From NCBI GenBank assembly GCA_902779445.1, contig CACZBM010000008.1, forward strand, positions 74,813 to 134,652: a stretch of 59,840 bases of DNA. Direction: 5' to 3'. Shown here piece by piece: positions 25,326 through 34,927 of this stretch (its first letter is position 1; every line of letters starts with the position of its first letter). Below the pieces are notes generated by a model that had not been told where the DNA came from, did no database searches, and worked only from the letters and a program-made list of their open reading frames with translations. This stretch comes from an uncultured Lachnospiraceae bacterium (GTDB taxonomy: Bacteria; Bacillota; Clostridia; Lachnospirales; Lachnospiraceae). A program made the position numbers and the translations under genes.

Positions 25326-26336
25326 TTATTCATTCATATCTATCTGTTCTCTGATCCTGTCACTTATACGGCCTTCCTTAAATGAAACGCACTGCAGGAT
25401 AGAGTTCTTTACTTCCTTGGCTTTTGAGCTGCCGTGAGTCTTTACAACAAGTCCTTTAAGGCCTAAAAGAGGCGCTCCGCCGTACTCGCTGGCATCGAAT
25501 TTCTTAAGGGACTTCTTTAGCCCGGGTGCTACCAGCATAGCTCCGATCTTTCCTCTTAAAGTACTGAGCATTCCGGCCTTTACTTCCCTTAATAGTGTCT
25601 TTGCCACACCCTCAAGCATCTTCAGACATACGTTTCCTGCAAATGCCTCACATACGATAACATCGACATTGCCGTCACACACATCTCTTGCTTCCACACT
25701 TCCGACGAAGTTGATGCCGGATGCACTCTGCAGCAGCGGGAAAGTCTCCTTTACAAGAGCATTTCCTTTATCCTCTTCAGCTCCTATATTTAATATACCT
25801 ACCTTCGGATTTTTAACCCCGATCACGTGTTCCATGTATATGGAACCCATCTTTGCAAACTGCAGGAGATGATTGGGTCTCGCATCCACATTGGCACCGC
25901 AGTCCACGAGAAGCGATACTCCCTTTGAAGTGGGGATGAGAGGTGCGAGCGGCGGTCTCTCTACACCCTTGATACGTCCGATCAGAAGCTGTCCACCAAC
26001 CAGAACAGCGCCTGAGCTTCCAGCTGAAACAAAGGCATCGCATGTTCCGTCCTTTACGAGCATAAGGCCTCTGACTATGGAAGAATCCTTCTTTTTCCTG
26101 ACAGCCATAACCGGAGGTTCCGCAGTCTCTATAACTTCCGTTGAATACACCACTTCTACCCTGTTCTCCGGATAGGTGTATTTTGCAAGTTCCCTGTCTA
26201 TATCTTCCTTTGAACCGACGAGATAAACCACTATATTCTCATTTAAATTTACGGCATCAACTGCTCCCTTTACCATTTCCACCGGAGCATTGTCGCCACC
26301 CATTACATCAAGGGCTACCTTAGTGATCTCGGGCAT
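25326..26336 (-). CDS. plsX: Phosphate acyltransferase PlsX
   Basis: PlsX converts acyl-ACP to acyl-phosphate for phospholipid synthesis. The protein starts [18 protein letters not shown] and has the [13 protein letters not shown] and [11 protein letters not shown] segments, about 336 residues. AGGAGG precedes this ATG; a frame nine codons longer starts within the leader. A clear promoter lies just upstream, separated from rpmF by a terminator. Confidence 0.97.
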   Translation of the reverse strand: MPEITKVALDVMGGDNAPVEMVKGAVDAVNLNENIVVYLVGSKEDIDRELAKYTYPENRVEVVYSTEVIETAEPPVMAVRKKKDSSIVRGLMLVKDGTCDAFVSAGSSGAVLVGGQLLIGRIKGVERPPLAPLIPTSKGVSLLVDCGANVDARPNHLLQFAKMGSIYMEHVIGVKNPKVGILNIGAEEDKGNALVKETFPLLQSASGINFVGSVEARDVCDGNVDVIVCEAFAGNVCLKMLEGVAKTLLREVKAGMLSTLRGKIGAMLVAPGLKKSLKKFDASEYGGAPLLGLKGLVVKTHGSSKAKEVKNSILQCVSFKEGRISDRIREQIDMNE

Positions 26337-26370
26337 TATCAAACCTCCTAAAAACAATCGCATTACACCA

Positions 26371-26399
26371 ACTATACCGAAGTGTCAGGGAAAAATCAA
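26371..26399 (-). promoter_or_regulatory. Sigma-A-type promoter for plsX operon
   Basis: Reverse strand has TTGATT (26394-26399), a 17-base spacer, and TATAGT (26371-26376), about 35 bases before the plsX start. It begins immediately after the rpmF terminator. Confidence 0.7.
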
Positions 26400-26430
26400 G
26401 AAAAAAAGCCCGCCACTCTCGTGACAGGCT
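26400..26430 (-). terminator. Rho-independent terminator after rpmF
   Basis: AGCCTGTCAC pairs with GTGGCGGGCT (two G-U pairs) around a GAGA tetraloop and is followed by a run of six to seven T residues on the reverse strand. It separates rpmF from plsX, which are often co-transcribed in other Firmicutes. Confidence 0.9.
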
Positions 26431-26451
26431 AAAAGAGACACTGTACAATTC

Positions 26452-26634
26452 TTAGTCTTCTGTATTAACGATCTCTTTCTTATTGTAAGTTCCGCAGTTC
26501 TTGCAGACTCTGTGAGGGAACATAAGCTCTCCGCACTTAGGGCACTTTACCAGATTGTAAGAAGCCATTTTCCAATTAGCTCTTCTCTGATCCCTGTGTC
26601 CCTTTGATGATTTATTCTTAGGGCAGATGGACAT
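26452..26634 (-). CDS. rpmF: 50S ribosomal protein L32
   Basis: L32 is a small zinc-ribbon ribosomal protein. The 60-residue product has four cysteines, C31, C34, C44 and C47 (CPKC and CKNC), so it is the zinc-binding form. AGGAGGTG precedes ATG. It appears to be a single-gene transcript with its own promoter and terminator. Confidence 0.98.
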   Translation of the reverse strand: MSICPKNKSSKGHRDQRRANWKMASYNLVKCPKCGELMFPHRVCKNCGTYNKKEIVNTED

Positions 26635-26695
26635 CTCTTAACACCTCCTTGCTCCGTTTTTTCGAAATAAGACTTCCTCGAAGTCACACCCGAGT

Positions 26696-26724
26696 ATTAT
26701 ATGAAACTTATTATATCCTGTCAA
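26696..26724 (-). promoter_or_regulatory. Full-consensus sigma-A promoter for rpmF
   Basis: Reverse strand shows TTGACA (26719-26724), exactly 17 bases, then TATAAT (26696-26701). A small hairpin, GACTTC-GAG-GAAGTC (26671-26685), lies in the leader. It is the strongest promoter match in the window. Confidence 0.9.
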
Positions 26725-26736
26725 CAGGTTTTCATT

Positions 26737-27516
26737 TTATTTTTTCCGGTCGTTTTCTATAAGCTTCTTTATGGCTTCAACAGCTAGTTCTATGGACTGT
26801 CCGGAATCATGGACCTGCTCATTCGAAAGACCTTTTTTCGCCCTCTCCTGATTTGCGATCACGAGGAAGCAGGCTCCTACTCTGACTCTCAGGTACTGTC
26901 CTACGGTTAATAAAGCTGCCCCTTCCATCTCGGATGCAAGGCATCCCATCCTGAGATAAGCTTCCCATTTATTCTGAAGCTCATATGATACAGGCATCTT
27001 TTCTGGCTCATGCTGTCCGAAGAATGAGTCTTTGCTCTGGGCTACTCCCACGTGATAGGTGACCTTCATCTCCTTTGCAGCAGAAACCATGGATTCCAGA
27101 ACTTCGAAATCCGCAACTGCAGGATACTCAATGGGAGCGTACTGCCGGCTGGTGCCCTCCATCCTTATACAGCTGTTGGCAATGACTATGTCGCCTCCCT
27201 TAACATCTTCTCTCATTCCCCCGCAGGTTCCGACTCTGATAAAGGTATGTGCACCGCATTTTACCAGTTCTTCAAGGGCAATAGCTGCGCTGGGGCCGCC
27301 TATTCCCGTTGAAACCACGCTCACTTTCTCGCCGAGAAGTGTTCCCGTATAGGTCATATATTCCCTGTTATCCGCTACAAAATGAGGATCATCGAAGTAT
27401 TTCGCTATCTTTTCAGACCTCTTCGGATCTCCCGGCAGGATCACATACTTTCCTATATCCTCCGGTCCCACATTGGTATGATACTGTTTTCCGCTTCCCT
27501 CTGCATAATCGATCAT
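26737..27516 (-). CDS. udp: Uridine phosphorylase family nucleoside phosphorylase
   Basis: The family cleaves uridine with phosphate for pyrimidine salvage. The 259-residue protein has [11 protein letters not shown], the [13 protein letters not shown] and RVGTCGG motifs, and [11 protein letters not shown], all typical of the NP-I family near uridine phosphorylase. Exact nucleoside preference cannot be read from the sequence. AGGAGGCAG precedes ATG. It follows RNase G across a family 1 repeat. Confidence 0.88.
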   Translation of the reverse strand: MIDYAEGSGKQYHTNVGPEDIGKYVILPGDPKRSEKIAKYFDDPHFVADNREYMTYTGTLLGEKVSVVSTGIGGPSAAIALEELVKCGAHTFIRVGTCGGMREDVKGGDIVIANSCIRMEGTSRQYAPIEYPAVADFEVLESMVSAAKEMKVTYHVGVAQSKDSFFGQHEPEKMPVSYELQNKWEAYLRMGCLASEMEGAALLTVGQYLRVRVGACFLVIANQERAKKGLSNEQVHDSGQSIELAVEAIKKLIENDRKK

Positions 27517-27534
27517 GTTCTGCCTCCTTTTTTG

Positions 27535-27648
27535 CCCTCATCCGTCCGCCTTAGGCGGCCACCTTGCGATGGCAGCCGCACTCAGTGCGGCTAAGCGCCA
27601 TTCAAAACGTGCCACTGGCACGTTTTGCTCCCATAGGGAGAAGGCTTA
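27535..27648. repeat. Family 1 repeat overlapping the 3' end of RNase G
   Basis: It begins CCCTCATCCGTC with the left hairpin CCGCC-TTA-GGCGG (27546-27558), then AGCCGCAC-TCA-GTGCGGCT, a hairpin AAAACGTGCC-ACT-GGCACGTTTT, and CTCCC/GGGAG. Part of it (27602 onward) is read as the final codons and stop of the RNase G gene. Confidence 0.85.
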
Positions 27649-28789
27649 CTAAAGGTACGTCTATTCTTTCCCTTGTGAGTTCCGCTATCCCGAGTTTTGT
27701 GAGATCCACAAATGCAGATCTTACCCTGTCTTTTAAGAGTTCTGCCTTCAGTTCATCTATTACCGTCTTCCTGTCTTCACCGCTTTCCATATTGATAAGA
27801 TCGATAAGTATAATCCCGCTTAGATTCCTTATCCTTATCTGCCTCGCAGCCTCTCTGACCGCCTCCAGATTGGTCTTTAATACGGTCTCTTTTTTTAATG
27901 ATCTTCCTCCGCTCTTACCCGAGTTTACATCTATCACTGTCAGGGCTTCGGTTATATCAATAACGAGATTCCCTCCGCCATGGAGATGTATCACCCTGCA
28001 CCGTACTTCATTTAGCGCAGCTTCCACAGGATAAAGCTTTCTTAAAGGAAGATTATCGTCCGTGTACAGTTTCAGAAGATCCGTGTCATCCCCGGATCCT
28101 CCGTAAAAATCCTGTAATCCGTTAAAAACCTCCGGAATATCGGTTATCACTCTTTCCGGCTTATCTTTCATATCCCTAAGATACCTTATCTCGGGAGGTG
28201 TCTCAGAGTAAAGCTTCTTAAACGGCACTGTATAGGATGACTTCTCTTCTATCATATCCATTGTACCCTTTAAGGACCGGAATTCTTCAGCTATTTCTTC
28301 ATCCGACGCTTCAAGGGCATTGGTCCTTATGACCACGCCGTTACACGTATCATCACCCATTAGCCCTTTTACAGTCTTTTTTAGTCTTTTTCTGTCATCC
28401 CCGTCTATCCTGCGGCTTATCCCGATCCCGCTTTTCCCTTTTGAAAAAGCAAGGTATTTCCCGGCCACGGAATAGTCCGGTGTCACCAGCATTTCCTTTT
28501 CCCGGATAGGTTCCTTGATAACCTGGACTGTGATCTCATCTTCACATTTCAGGTCCTCATATCCCTCAAGATCCATAAAAGCCTTCATGCCGTCCCCCAT
28601 TTTAAGGAAGGCCGCATTGATATTCTTCTGGATCTCGGAGACCTTTGCCCTTACAATATCTCCGGGAATAAAACATTTTTTATCCCCCGTATATGCTCTG
28701 CCCATAAGGTCAAAAACATGTCCCTCTCTTATAAGCGCTGTGAGGATAACCCCTTCATATTCGGTTATTACAACCCTGTCTGTCGACAT
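27602..28789 (-). CDS. rng: Ribonuclease G/E family endoribonuclease, shortened C-terminus
   Basis: The family makes endonucleolytic cuts in rRNA and mRNA. This 395-residue version has an S1 domain (about 38-95) and catalytic acidic residues D287 (TVIDVNSG) and D330 (IILIDLINM). The last 13 or 14 residues (SLLPMGAKRASGTF) are translated from a family 1 repeat, which also supplies the TGA stop. The CPxC zinc-link that follows the LTR motif in longer RNase E/G proteins is absent. So the catalytic domain is intact but oligomerisation may differ. It starts directly after the TIGR03936 gene. Confidence 0.88.
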   Translation of the reverse strand: MSTDRVVITEYEGVILTALIREGHVFDLMGRAYTGDKKCFIPGDIVRAKVSEIQKNINAAFLKMGDGMKAFMDLEGYEDLKCEDEITVQVIKEPIREKEMLVTPDYSVAGKYLAFSKGKSGIGISRRIDGDDRKRLKKTVKGLMGDDTCNGVVIRTNALEASDEEIAEEFRSLKGTMDMIEEKSSYTVPFKKLYSETPPEIRYLRDMKDKPERVITDIPEVFNGLQDFYGGSGDDTDLLKLYTDDNLPLRKLYPVEAALNEVRCRVIHLHGGGNLVIDITEALTVIDVNSGKSGGRSLKKETVLKTNLEAVREAARQIRIRNLSGIILIDLINMESGEDRKTVIDELKAELLKDRVRSAFVDLTKLGIAELTRERIDVPLVSLLPMGAKRASGTF

Positions 28790-29590
28790 TTAAAATGTAC
28801 TTCCTGCCTCGATAAGAGGCTTCATATTCTTATCAAACAATTCTTCTCTCGTAATGAGGAGCTCTGTCCTGCCCGGATACTCTTCATTCTCCTGATCTTT
28901 CGCGGTATCCGTCTTAACCATCAGGTCCCTCAATGCTCTTATGAGCATTGCAGGCTTTACGTTATCCCCCGATGACGCTGACAGCACCGTATGTATGACC
29001 GGCACTTTCTTTTCCGGATCTTCGATAATGTCACCGCTAAAAGGTCCTTCCGGAAAAACGTCTTTCAAAGCTTTTTCCTGTATTATAACCGAATGCACGA
29101 GATCCTTTAATTCTATCTCACGCTCTGACTTTTTCGTCTTTTTTACTACCTTGACCGATGAAGCACTGTTAAATACTTCCACGGCCTTACTGATATCCCA
29201 GTCCGGCTCATGACCCGGACGGAAAACCACCGTATATTCCGCTGCCTCCACGGAAGCCATAGCCTTAGGCGTCTTTTCCGGCAGAAGTGTTATATCCGTA
29301 ACTTCTATCCCCTCAGCCGATGTCTCATTCATCTTATTCTTCATATCTGAAGCACTGGTGTAACTCTTCACTTCGAGATCAAAGTATTCCCCGTTACTCT
29401 CCACTCCTACCGACAAAGGCTGTGCAAATGACATGATCTGATGGGGTGAGAATCCTTCAGAATAAGCAGCATCTATCCCGGACCTCCGGATCACCTTCTG
29501 AAAATATCTCATGGTATCCAGGTGACCAATATATTTCATAAGACCGTGTTTATTGAATTTAATCCTTATCTTACTGTTTCCGTCTTTCAT
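28790..29590 (-). CDS. TIGR03936 / DUF2344 radical-SAM-associated protein
   Basis: The 266-residue protein starts with RIKFNKHGLMKYIGHLDTMR and has AYSEGFSPHQIMSFAQPL, the hallmark of the DUF2344 family. These proteins pair with the TIGR03960 radical SAM protein, encoded just upstream here, or are fused to it in some genomes. The joint function is not known to me. It touches the RNase G gene with no gap. Confidence 0.9.
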   Translation of the reverse strand: MKDGNSKIRIKFNKHGLMKYIGHLDTMRYFQKVIRRSGIDAAYSEGFSPHQIMSFAQPLSVGVESNGEYFDLEVKSYTSASDMKNKMNETSAEGIEVTDITLLPEKTPKAMASVEAAEYTVVFRPGHEPDWDISKAVEVFNSASSVKVVKKTKKSEREIELKDLVHSVIIQEKALKDVFPEGPFSGDIIEDPEKKVPVIHTVLSASSGDNVKPAMLIRALRDLMVKTDTAKDQENEEYPGRTELLITREELFDKNMKPLIEAGSTF

Positions 29591-29603
29591 GATACTTTCT
29601 TAC

Positions 29604-29714
29604 GTCATCCTGAGCTTCAGCGAAGGATCTCCTCTATAGATTCTTCGCGTCTCGTCTTCCGACTCGGTCCGTGCTAAACGCGTGCCACTGGCACGCAGCA
29701 CCGCTCAGAATGAC
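29604..29714. repeat. Family 2 repeat with nested-hairpin module
   Basis: GTCATCCTGAGC and GCTCAGAATGACA flank the module CTCGTCTTCCGACTCGG followed by outer stem GTGCT/AGCAC and inner stem GCGTGCC-ACT-GGCACGC (29649-29704). It splits the two radical-SAM-associated genes. Confidence 0.85.
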
Positions 29715-29761
29715 ACGACATTGCTCAGATTTATACTGACATCTCCCGGAATAACTGCAGT

Positions 29762-31615
29762 TCAATAGCATAAACCAAACTTCCCTGCGCCGCATCCGGA
29801 ACATTTGTCCCTGCAATTTGGAGTTACGATCCCTGCCTTTGCATTCTCCCATTCACGCTTAAGAAACTCTTTGGTGACTCCTGCATCTATAAAATCCCAG
29901 GGAAGCACTTCATCAAGCTCCCTCTCCCTCGTGGTATAGAAACCCTTATCAATCCCTGCTTCCCTGAAAGCTTCTTCCCAGGCTTCACTCTTAAAAGATT
30001 CCGCCCAGGAATCATACATGGCACCCTTTTCATAGGCGAGCCTTATCACCTTTGAAAGCTTCCTGTCTCCTCTGGCCATTACACCCTCAAGCTCCGAGAG
30101 CTTATTTTCATGGTACTGGAACTTAAGCGACTTATGATTCAATTCCTTCTTAAACTCATCACTTACGAGACGGGCCTTTCTCAAAAACTCATCTGCCGTA
30201 TTCATTGGAGCCCACTGGAAGGCGGTAAAGGGTTTCGGGATAAAGAAAGATGCCGAAGCCGTAACCATCACCCTAATACCCTTTCTCTCTTCTCTGGGGA
30301 TCGTATCATAGTAATTCATGGCCACCCTGTCGGAGAGATGGGATATCTCCAGTATGTCTTCTTCTGTTTCCGTGGGAAGTCCCAGCATAAAGTAGAGCTT
30401 AACCTTATTCCAGCCTCCCTTAAAGGCTTCTGCCGATCCCCTCATGATGTCTTCTTCTGTGATACCCTTATTTATAACATTCCTGAGTCTCTGCGAGCCC
30501 GCTTCCGATGCGAATGTAAGGGAACTCTTCTTAACATCCTGAACCCTGCTCATTATATCCAGAGAGAACTTATCGATCCTGAGACTCGGAAGAGAGATAT
30601 TAACGTATCTATCCCTGTATTCATCTATCAGAAAGAGTACCAGATCCCTGAGTTCACTGTAGTCTGAAGTACTTAAAGAGCTTAATGTTATCTCATCCTG
30701 TCCTGTGGAATCCAGCATCTTCTTTGCCTTATCCTTGAGGAAATCAAGTCCTCTCTCCCTGACAGGCCTGTATATCTGCCCGGCCTGGCAGAAGCGGCAC
30801 CCCCTTATGCATCCCCTCATGACCTCGAGAACGACCCGGTCCTGGGTAACCTGTATAAATGGTACCAACGGTTTATCCGGATAAGTTACATCATCCATAT
30901 CTGTTACAAGGTTCTTACTAACCTTTTCCGGAACATCTTCAAATATGGGGACGAAACTCTTTATTGTCCCATCTTCATTGTAGGTAACATCATACAAAGA
31001 AGGAACATAAATACCCCTTATCTTCGCGGCGCTTCTAAGGAAATCCTCTCTTGAACCCTTCTGATCTTTATTTTGTTTATAAATACTGAAGAGCTCGTCA
31101 TATACTGTCTCGCCTTCACCGATATAGAAAATATCAAAAAATTCGGCTATGGGCTCGGGATTATAGGTACAGGGCCCTCCTCCTATTACGATCGGATCCT
31201 CTTCACTTCTTTCCTTTGCACATAAAGGTATCCCCGAAAGATCCAGAACCTGCAGGATATTGGTATAGCACATTTCATACTGAAGAGTGATACCGAGGAA
31301 ATCAAAGTCTTTAACTTTATCCTGGGATTCCAGCGTAAAAAGCGGGATATGTCTATCCCGCATGTATTTATCCAGATCTGTCCAGGGCGAATAAACTCTT
31401 TCGCACCAGACATCCTCTCTTTTATTAAACATATCATAAAGGATCTGGATCCCAAGATGGCTCATGCCTATCTCATAAACATCCGGAAAGCATATGGCAA
31501 ACCGGATATCCACAGAATCCCTGTCCTTATAGACTGCGTTTATTTCATTGCCTATATATCTCTCAGGCTTTTCGACGGATAAGAGTAATTCGTCGCTAAG
31601 AGCGGTGTGCTTCAT
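29762..31615 (-). CDS. TIGR03960 B12-binding-fold radical SAM protein
   Basis: The 617-residue protein has an N-terminal B12-binding-like region, a radical SAM motif C-x3-C-x2-C (RGCIRGCRFCQAG, near residue 270) and a cysteine-rich C-terminus (CRDKCSGCGAGKFGLCY). It is the usual partner of the TIGR03936 protein encoded next. The ribosome-binding site GATGAGGG is the terminus of a short family 1 fragment at 31620-31631. Reaction and substrate are unknown. Confidence 0.9.
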   Translation of the reverse strand: MKHTALSDELLLSVEKPERYIGNEINAVYKDRDSVDIRFAICFPDVYEIGMSHLGIQILYDMFNKREDVWCERVYSPWTDLDKYMRDRHIPLFTLESQDKVKDFDFLGITLQYEMCYTNILQVLDLSGIPLCAKERSEEDPIVIGGGPCTYNPEPIAEFFDIFYIGEGETVYDELFSIYKQNKDQKGSREDFLRSAAKIRGIYVPSLYDVTYNEDGTIKSFVPIFEDVPEKVSKNLVTDMDDVTYPDKPLVPFIQVTQDRVVLEVMRGCIRGCRFCQAGQIYRPVRERGLDFLKDKAKKMLDSTGQDEITLSSLSTSDYSELRDLVLFLIDEYRDRYVNISLPSLRIDKFSLDIMSRVQDVKKSSLTFASEAGSQRLRNVINKGITEEDIMRGSAEAFKGGWNKVKLYFMLGLPTETEEDILEISHLSDRVAMNYYDTIPREERKGIRVMVTASASFFIPKPFTAFQWAPMNTADEFLRKARLVSDEFKKELNHKSLKFQYHENKLSELEGVMARGDRKLSKVIRLAYEKGAMYDSWAESFKSEAWEEAFREAGIDKGFYTTRERELDEVLPWDFIDAGVTKEFLKREWENAKAGIVTPNCRDKCSGCGAGKFGLCY

Positions 31616-31630
31616 GTGGCCCTCATCAGT

Positions 31631-32953
31631 CTATCTTGAGTTGATCTCTTTTGTTATCTCATCCCAGGTGACTCCCTTTTCCACCATCAGTACCATGGCA
31701 TGATACAGGAAGTCTGCCATCTCGTATTTTATCTCTTCGGGATTCGGATTCTTGGCGGCGATAATGATCTCCGTACATTCCTCTCCCACTTTTTTCAGTA
31801 TCTTGTCTATACCCTTATCAAAAAGGTAATTTGTGTAGGAACCCTCCTTCGGATGGGCCTTGCGGTCGAGAATGGTATTGTACTCTTTCTCAAATACTTT
31901 TAAGGGATTTGAATCATCATATTCCTTCTTCAGCATGGTATTAAAGAAGCATGACCTCTTTCCCGTATGGCAGGCAGCACCGCACTGAAGGACCTTAGCA
32001 AGTATCGTATCATTGTCACAGTCAGCGATAAGACTCTTCACATACTGGTAATGTCCGGAAGTATCACCTTTCTGCCAGAGCTCATTCCTGCTCCTTGACC
32101 AGTAATTCATCCGTCCGGTTTCAATTGTCCTGTTATAGGCTTCCTCATTCATATAGGCCAGCATCAGAACCTCGTCCGTCTTATAATCCTGAACGATAAC
32201 AGGCACCATACCGTCTGAATTCTTCTTGAAATCAGACCACCTCATACTGCTTTCAAAGGTATTTACTGTGATCCCAAGACCCTTGCACTGCCTCTTGAAA
32301 TCCATAAGGTTTTCGAATCTTTCATTTATGTCACCGCCGGACACTCCCTGAACGGAATAATTCCTGAGAACCGCAGCCAGCTCGTGATAGGATTTCTTAT
32401 GGAAAACAGGCACAAGGCTTACGGAAATAGGATTTGCATTGTTGCTGCACGCCTTATCCACCCAGTCAGCACAGCCGTCCAGATTCTTCTCATTTACAAG
32501 TATCAGGGTGCTGACATAGTTCTTTATCTCATTCCTGCCGGTCTCCATCTGCTCCGGACTGTCTATGCAGGCCGCGATATGATCTCTTCCGAAACGGGTG
32601 CTCACCTCTTCCGAAAGACGGATGTTTTCAGGCTTCTTAAAATTAAGACCTGCCTTTCTGCATCCTGCATATAAAAGCTTCTTGATATCTTCAAGCCTGT
32701 GGACGTTTCCCGCCCCAATAACAGGGATATCTATGCCTGCACAGATATTCTTGATGACACCAAGGTTTATCTCGTGCTCTTCATCTTCTTCAGAAAGGTC
32801 GAATATTATGAGGGAATCTGCTCCGTGATTGGCATATCTCTGGGCGATCTCCACCGGACTTTCTTTCATGAATGTCTTTGTGTTAAACCATTTTAAGGCT
32901 CTCCCGTCCTTTAAAAACATGCAGGGAGCGATCTTCTTATAATCAATACTCAT
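31631..32953 (-). CDS. hisIE: HisF-like domain fused to HisI-HisE
   Basis: The C-terminal part is bifunctional: a PRA-CH cyclohydrolase (about 236-340; W293-x-KGDTSGH, DCDNDT at 311-316, C324 and C328) and a PRA-PH pyrophosphohydrolase (about 350-440; KVGEECTE). These are steps 2 and 3 of histidine synthesis. Residues 1-235 form a HisF/HisA-like barrel ([12 protein letters not shown]). The catalytic Asp after PC in HisF is Phe13 here, although an Asp (D131) remains at the second position. The barrel is therefore probably non-catalytic. No separate hisF, hisA, hisH or hisC lies in the window. Confidence 0.9.
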   Translation of the reverse strand: MSIDYKKIAPCMFLKDGRALKWFNTKTFMKESPVEIAQRYANHGADSLIIFDLSEEDEEHEINLGVIKNICAGIDIPVIGAGNVHRLEDIKKLLYAGCRKAGLNFKKPENIRLSEEVSTRFGRDHIAACIDSPEQMETGRNEIKNYVSTLILVNEKNLDGCADWVDKACSNNANPISVSLVPVFHKKSYHELAAVLRNYSVQGVSGGDINERFENLMDFKRQCKGLGITVNTFESSMRWSDFKKNSDGMVPVIVQDYKTDEVLMLAYMNEEAYNRTIETGRMNYWSRSRNELWQKGDTSGHYQYVKSLIADCDNDTILAKVLQCGAACHTGKRSCFFNTMLKKEYDDSNPLKVFEKEYNTILDRKAHPKEGSYTNYLFDKGIDKILKKVGEECTEIIIAAKNPNPEEIKYEMADFLYHAMVLMVEKGVTWDEITKEINSR

Positions 32954-33537
32954 AAAACTCCTTTTGTAGAAAGGATACCCTTTATCCTGTCATCGATCAT
33001 AGTGGCCTGATCCAGTGATCTTCCGAATGATTTGAATGCCGCCTCCATAATGTGGTGGTCATTCATGCCGTCCATCATCTTCATATGCAGGTTCATCTTT
33101 GCACTGTAGCTCACAGCATAGAAGAATTCCCGGCACATTTCCGTATCCATATCACCGCACTTGCCGCCATTAAATCTTAAATCATAGGAAAAATACGGTC
33201 TTCCGGAAAGGTCTATTGCGGTCATCACAAGGGCTTCATCCATAGGAAGTATCATGTTCCCGTATCTCTTAATACCTTTCTTATCGCCGAGCGCCTTAAG
33301 TATGGCTTCGCCAAGTACGATACCGGTGTCTTCTATACTGTGGTGGCAGTCCACGTTAAGATCTCCCTTACATTTAACCGCGAGATCAAAAAGGCCGTGC
33401 CGCGCAAACCCGTCCAGCATGTGATCAAAAAATCCAACGCCGGTGTCAATCTCCGCCTTGCCGGCACCATCGAGATCAATCGCAACAACTATATCAGTTT
33501 CCTTTGTTTTCCTCTCTACCTTTGCCTTACGGCTCAT
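32950..33537 (-). CDS. hisB: Imidazoleglycerol-phosphate dehydratase
   Basis: HisB dehydrates imidazole-glycerol phosphate in histidine synthesis. The 195-residue protein has the metal-binding HHSIEDTG and the repeat segment [16 protein letters not shown], plus [14 protein letters not shown]. It is the single-domain type without a phosphatase. It overlaps hisIE by four bases and is separated from hisD by a family 2 repeat. Confidence 0.97.
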   Translation of the reverse strand: MSRKAKVERKTKETDIVVAIDLDGAGKAEIDTGVGFFDHMLDGFARHGLFDLAVKCKGDLNVDCHHSIEDTGIVLGEAILKALGDKKGIKRYGNMILPMDEALVMTAIDLSGRPYFSYDLRFNGGKCGDMDTEMCREFFYAVSYSAKMNLHMKMMDGMNDHHIMEAAFKSFGRSLDQATMIDDRIKGILSTKGVL

Positions 33538-33569
33538 ATGAACCTCCTTATTATTCTATCATCCTAAAT

Positions 33570-33630
33570 GTCATTCTGAGGGCTTTATCCCGAAGAATCT
33601 CTTTAGATCCTTCGCTACGCTCAGGATGAC
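33570..33630. repeat. Family 2 palindromic repeat inside the his operon
   Basis: GTCATTCTGAGGGC and the inverted TCGCTACGCTCAGGATGACA form an imperfect hairpin filling most of the 100-base gap between hisD and hisB, the only large gap in an otherwise overlapping operon. Confidence 0.8.
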
Positions 33631-33637
33631 ACGCTCA

Positions 33638-34927
33638 TTATTTAAACCTTACAGCTATCGAATTAGCATGAGCCGAAAGCTTCTCAGCCTTCGCAAATGC
33701 TTCAATATCCTCATGAATACTCCGCAGCGCATGTTCCGAATATGATATCACGGATGACTTCTTAATGAAATCATCAACAGAAAGCGGTGAAAAGAACTTT
33801 GCTGTGCCATTGGTGGGAAGCACATGATTCGGTCCCGCAAAATAGTCCCCGAGAGGCTCCGATGAATATGGTCCTAAGAATATCGCACCTGCATTCTTTA
33901 CCATTGTCATTGTCTTCCAGGGATCCCTTGTCACTATCTCCAGGTGTTCAGATGCTATATCATTTACCGCATCAAGCGCATCCCTTATATGCTTCGCAAC
34001 AAGTGCATATCCGTAATTATCCAGGGACTTCCTTATTATTTCTCTTCTGGAAAGCGCCGGTAAAAACGCCTCTATCTCAGCAGATACCTTCTCTGCCAGT
34101 TCTCTTGAAGTGGTGACGAGTATCGCAGATGCCATCTCATCATGCTCTGCCTGGGAAAGAAGGTCTGCCGCCACGAACTTCGGATTGGCGCTGTCATCCG
34201 CAAGAACCAGTATTTCCGACGGACCTGCAATGGAATCGATACTCACATGGCCGTAAACAGCTCTCTTTGCAAGGGCTACGAAAATATTCCCGGGACCCAC
34301 TATCTTATGTACCTTCTTAATGGAATCAGTACCGTATGCAAGAGCCGCAATGGCCTGAGCTCCTCCTGTCTTATAAATATGATCGATATGTAAAAGCTTG
34401 CAGGCTGCAAGTACCTGAGAGTTTACCTTTCCGTCCGGTCCTGCAGGAGTGGTCATTACAATACTCTTAACTCCGGCTACGATAGCAGGGACAGCATTCA
34501 TCAGAACAGAACTCGGATATACAGCCTTACCTCCGGGAACATAGATCCCTACTCTTTCAATTGGTGTTATCCTCTGACCCAGGATCACACCATTTTCTTT
34601 TGTATTAAAGAAGCTCTGCCTCTTCTGACTCTCATGATACTCACGGATATTGTTCATGGACTTCTCCATGACACGCATGAGATCATTTCCTACTTCCTTT
34701 ACCGCTTCTTCGATCTCCGCCTCCGTTACCATGAAATTATCACGGTTAAGGCTGCAGTGATCAAACTTTTCAGCGTATTCAAAGATGGCTTCATCGCCTC
34801 TTTTTTTCACATTTTCTATTATATCTGAAACTGTCTTCTCATACTCCGGATAGCTGCTGGGGCTGCGCTTTAACAGCTTTTCCAGGATATCCGCTTTTGT
34901 CTCTTCAGTAAGGTCAATGATCTTCAT
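33638..34927 (-). CDS. hisD: Histidinol dehydrogenase
   Basis: HisD performs the last two oxidations of histidine synthesis. The 429-residue protein has VGIYVPGGKAVYPSSVLM, KIVGPGN, the zinc-region SQAEHDEMA and SSEPLGDYFAGPNHVLPT. Length is normal. It overlaps hisG by four bases, as in a coupled operon. Confidence 0.98.
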   Translation of the reverse strand: MKIIDLTEETKADILEKLLKRSPSSYPEYEKTVSDIIENVKKRGDEAIFEYAEKFDHCSLNRDNFMVTEAEIEEAVKEVGNDLMRVMEKSMNNIREYHESQKRQSFFNTKENGVILGQRITPIERVGIYVPGGKAVYPSSVLMNAVPAIVAGVKSIVMTTPAGPDGKVNSQVLAACKLLHIDHIYKTGGAQAIAALAYGTDSIKKVHKIVGPGNIFVALAKRAVYGHVSIDSIAGPSEILVLADDSANPKFVAADLLSQAEHDEMASAILVTTSRELAEKVSAEIEAFLPALSRREIIRKSLDNYGYALVAKHIRDALDAVNDIASEHLEIVTRDPWKTMTMVKNAGAIFLGPYSSEPLGDYFAGPNHVLPTNGTAKFFSPLSVDDFIKKSSVISYSEHALRSIHEDIEAFAKAEKLSAHANSIAVRFK

